This document shows positions 5,978 to 7,809 of a stretch of DNA of 7,809 nt, one piece after another. Made by a program: the position numbers and the translations under genes. The notes beneath the pieces were generated by a model. That model was not told the DNA's origin. It was given only the letters and a program-made list of their open reading frames with translations, and ran no database searches. The stretch is from an uncultured Pseudorhodobacter sp. GTDB lineage: Bacteria > Pseudomonadota > Alphaproteobacteria > Rhodobacterales > Rhodobacteraceae. The DNA is taken from positions 1-7,809 of the forward strand of contig CAMFLG010000134.1 in NCBI GenBank assembly GCA_945957495.1, written 5' to 3'. Every line of letters starts with the position of its first letter. Position 1 is the first letter of the stretch.

Positions 5978-5990
5978 TGGCCTGCGGCCA
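5978..5990 (-). terminator. Small hairpin just downstream of the DUF3592 stop
   Basis: TGGCC/GGCCA with a three-base loop lies immediately beyond the 3' end of the minus-strand gene (stop at 5995-5993). It has only 5 bp and no T-run. It could cooperate with the larger hairpin to its left in ending minus-strand transcripts. Confidence 0.25.
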
Positions 5991-5992
5991 GA

Positions 5993-6748
5993 TCAGGAAA
6001 TCGGCCCCGGGTCGCGCAGGCGCAGTCCGCTGTCACCGGACCAACAAGGCGCAATCTTGTTTGCAGGATCAGCATAGACGGTAATAGCCGACCCAATGGC
6101 TGGCAGACCCTGCTGCCCTCGCGGCCAGCTTTCGCCCATCAGGCCCGTGTCATCTCGCCACCTCATGTACCAGAGTGACACATCGTTGATCGAGACACTG
6201 GACTTGACGTGATCCGTGACCACGGCATCGCGCTGCACACCGTTCTCGCGCAAATTCACCATCCGCGTCGCAGCGATGAACGCCTTCGCGCCACCGAAAC
6301 CAGACACAGAAAGCCAAACGGCAACAAAAAGGCTAAGCCCCACCGCGCCGCCCATGGTTGCACCGATCGCCACTTCATTGATGGACGGATCATCGGACGC
6401 ATACCGCACCTGAATGGCGTCGCCCGTGCGGAGCTTTGCGTAGAAATCCTGGCTGACCGACGCGCTGCCCCGAACAGGGCGGTCATCTACGGCGAACCGA
6501 TACTCGATCCTGTAGTCTTCACAGGTGCTATGGCCACGCTTGCCGCAAGAATGCTGTCCGTGCGTCAAGGACGTGACCTGCCCGGTCACTGTCGCGGCAT
6601 GATAGGCCAAATCGACCGCTCTGAACGCTTGCTTGGCTGCGAGCCCGACTGGAAAAAGGCCCACAGCCGCCAATATCAAAGGCACCCATCCCCATAACCG
6701 CAGAAACACCGCGATCCGTCCCCGCATCAAGGAACCCATCACCGCCAT
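5993..6748 (-). CDS. DUF3592-type membrane protein with two TM helices
   Basis: A 251-aa protein of unknown function. A hydrophobic helix at about residues 15-38 is followed by a soluble beta-rich segment (about 47-125) ending in TGDAIQVRYASDDPSINEV. A second helix lies at about 127-150, and a second soluble segment (about 168-235) ends in IGSAITVYADPANKIAPCW. The DUF3592 hallmark is a beta domain with a G-D-x-[IV]-x-V-x-Y-x-P/D-like turn before a membrane helix, and here the motif occurs twice. If the first segment is outside the membrane, Cys68 and Cys76 could form a disulfide. The first ATG (6748), nine bases after AGGAAAAGG, is chosen over the TTG at 6754 and the later ATGs at 6739 and 6727. 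It is divergent from valS with 68 bp between starts and convergent with the VOC gene. I recognise no specific function. Confidence 0.8.
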   Translation of the reverse strand: MAVMGSLMRGRIAVFLRLWGWVPLILAAVGLFPVGLAAKQAFRAVDLAYHAATVTGQVTSLTHGQHSCGKRGHSTCEDYRIEYRFAVDDRPVRGSASVSQDFYAKLRTGDAIQVRYASDDPSINEVAIGATMGGAVGLSLFVAVWLSVSGFGGAKAFIAATRMVNLRENGVQRDAVVTDHVKSSVSINDVSLWYMRWRDDTGLMGESWPRGQQGLPAIGSAITVYADPANKIAPCWSGDSGLRLRDPGPIS

Positions 6749-6816
6749 AACCAATTACCTTTTCCTAGCCCCGAAGCTTCGCTAATAGGCAGGGAAACTA
6801 GATCAGGATACCCGCC
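6749..6816. promoter_or_regulatory. Divergent intergenic region of DUF3592 gene and valS
   Basis: These 68 bp must hold the start signals of both genes. They contain a perfect 10-bp palindrome, CGAAGCTTCG (6772-6781), next to a -10-like TAATAG (6783-6788, plus) that reads as TATTAG (6787-6782) on the minus strand. Neither has a convincing -35 at the right distance. AGGA at 6805-6808 is the valS ribosome site. A promoter is expected here but not pinned down. Confidence 0.35.
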
Positions 6817-7809
6817 ATGCCCATGGAAAAAACCTTCTCGCCCGCCGAAGCCGAGGCCCGGATTTCAAAGCTGTGGATCGACGGCCATGTCGGCGCTGCG
6901 GGCGCCAATGCCAAACCCGGGGCTGAGGCGTTTTCCATCATGATCCCGCCGCCGAACGTCACCGGCAGCCTGCATATGGGCCACGCCTTCAACAACACGC
7001 TGCAGGATATCCTGATCCGCTGGCACCGCATGCAGGGGCATGACACGCTTTGGCAGGTGGGCACCGACCACGCCGGGATCGCGACGCAGATGGTGACAGA
7101 GCGCGACATGGCGCTGCATCAGGAACCCTCGCGCCGCGAGATGGGGCGCGAGAAATTCCTTGCCCGCGTCTGGCAGCAAAAGGTCAAATCGCGCGGCACC
7201 ATCATCGGCCAGTTGCAACGGCTGGGCGCCTCCTGCGATTGGGACCGCGAGGCGTTTACCATGTCCGGCGCCCCCGGTGCGCCCGCCGGTGAAGACGGCA
7301 ATTTCCACGACGCCGTGATCAAGGTCTTCGTGGATATGTACAACAAAGGCCTGATCTATCGCGGCAAGCGATTGGTCAACTGGGACCCCCATTTCGAAAC
7401 CGCGATTTCGGATCTTGAGGTCGAGAATATCGAAGTCGCCGGCCACATGTGGCATTTCAAATATATTCTGGCTGATAAGCAAACCTATGAATATATTGAG
7501 AAAGACGAAGACGGCAACATCACGCTGCGCGAGACGCGCAACTACATCTCCATCGCCACCACCCGGCCCGAAACCATGCTGGGCGATGGCGCGGTCGCGG
7601 TGCATCCCTCGGACGAACGCTATAAACCCATCATCGGCAAGATGGTGCATCTGCCCTTGTGCGACCGTCTGATCCCGATCATCGCCGATGAATACCCCGA
7701 CCCGACCTTCGGATCAGGTGCGGTGAAAATCACCGGCGCGCATGATTTCAACGACTATCAGGTCGCCAAGCGCAACAACCTGCCGATGTACCGCCTGATG
7801 GACACGCGA
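6817..7809 (+). CDS. valS: Valyl-tRNA synthetase, N-terminal part (3' partial)
   Basis: Class I aminoacyl-tRNA synthetase that charges tRNA-Val with valine in the cytosol. The window holds the first 331 residues of a protein that is usually about 870-1000 aa; the frame runs open through the right edge. PPPNVTGSLHMGHAF carries the HIGH-type ATP motif at residues 53-56. WQVGTDHAGIATQ and GLIYRGKRLVNWDP (ending at 191) are ValS-specific. The CP1 editing domain begins after this, shown by ATTRPETMLGD (247-257) and ITGAHDFNDY (HDFND 309-313), which hydrolyse mischarged Thr-tRNA-Val. The KMSKS loop and anticodon-binding part lie outside. ATG 6817 has AGGA eight bases upstream; the ATG at 6823 would be too far from it. 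Relative to my memory of the E. coli protein there are extra residues at about 150-162 and 220-240. Confidence 0.97.
   Translation, partial: MPMEKTFSPAEAEARISKLWIDGHVGAAGANAKPGAEAFSIMIPPPNVTGSLHMGHAFNNTLQDILIRWHRMQGHDTLWQVGTDHAGIATQMVTERDMALHQEPSRREMGREKFLARVWQQKVKSRGTIIGQLQRLGASCDWDREAFTMSGAPGAPAGEDGNFHDAVIKVFVDMYNKGLIYRGKRLVNWDPHFETAISDLEVENIEVAGHMWHFKYILADKQTYEYIEKDEDGNITLRETRNYISIATTRPETMLGDGAVAVHPSDERYKPIIGKMVHLPLCDRLIPIIADEYPDPTFGSGAVKITGAHDFNDYQVAKRNNLPMYRLMDTR

Noticed and set aside
6865..7650. A 261-codon minus-strand frame opposite valS
   Set aside because: The plus strand is unmistakably ValS. The antisense product matches no family I know and has no start signals.

Overview
The window comes from a high-GC alphaproteobacterium, most likely a member of the Rhodobacteraceae. 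The evidence is strong G/C third-position bias, the very Ala/Pro-rich protein at the left edge, the style of the ValS N-terminus with its extra Gly/Ala/Pro loop, and an ornithine decarboxylase of the alanine-racemase fold beside an Lrp/AsnC regulator. I could run no database search, so the taxon is an inference.

Layout from left to right. Positions 1-1920 (+) are the C-terminal part of a bitopic membrane protein with a long Ala/Pro linker and a PilP/GspC-like C-terminal domain; its start lies off the window. It converges on a DUF2235 alpha/beta-hydrolase gene (minus strand, about 3092-2010). Two back-to-back perfect palindromes fill the gap between their 3' ends. Upstream of the hydrolase gene, on the same strand, is the ornithine decarboxylase gene (4401-3256). 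It ends in a textbook intrinsic terminator (3203-3237), so the two minus-strand genes are probably separate transcription units. A 222-bp divergent control region (4402-4623) separates the decarboxylase from an Lrp/AsnC regulator (4624-5055, +). This region holds overlapping promoter-like boxes, two palindromes and a possibly structured decarboxylase leader. A two-domain VOC (glyoxalase-fold) protein follows (5145-5891, +). A DUF3592-type two-TM protein (6748-5993, minus) converges on it across a strong GC hairpin. A 68-bp divergent gap then leads to valS (6817 to the right edge, +), cut off by the window end.

How the genes relate. The clearest functional unit is the regulator/decarboxylase pair: an Lrp-family protein read away from odc, with palindromes in the shared promoter region, suggests local control of ornithine-to-putrescine conversion. 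The other genes look like independent single-gene units, since convergent 3' ends carry hairpins or palindromes and every start has its own spacer. No stretch over 300 bases lacks a gene. I found no tRNA, rRNA, insertion sequence, CRISPR array or phage gene. I see no strong case for a wholly new system; the best second-look items are the paired palindromic element, the odc/lrp control region and the odc leader.
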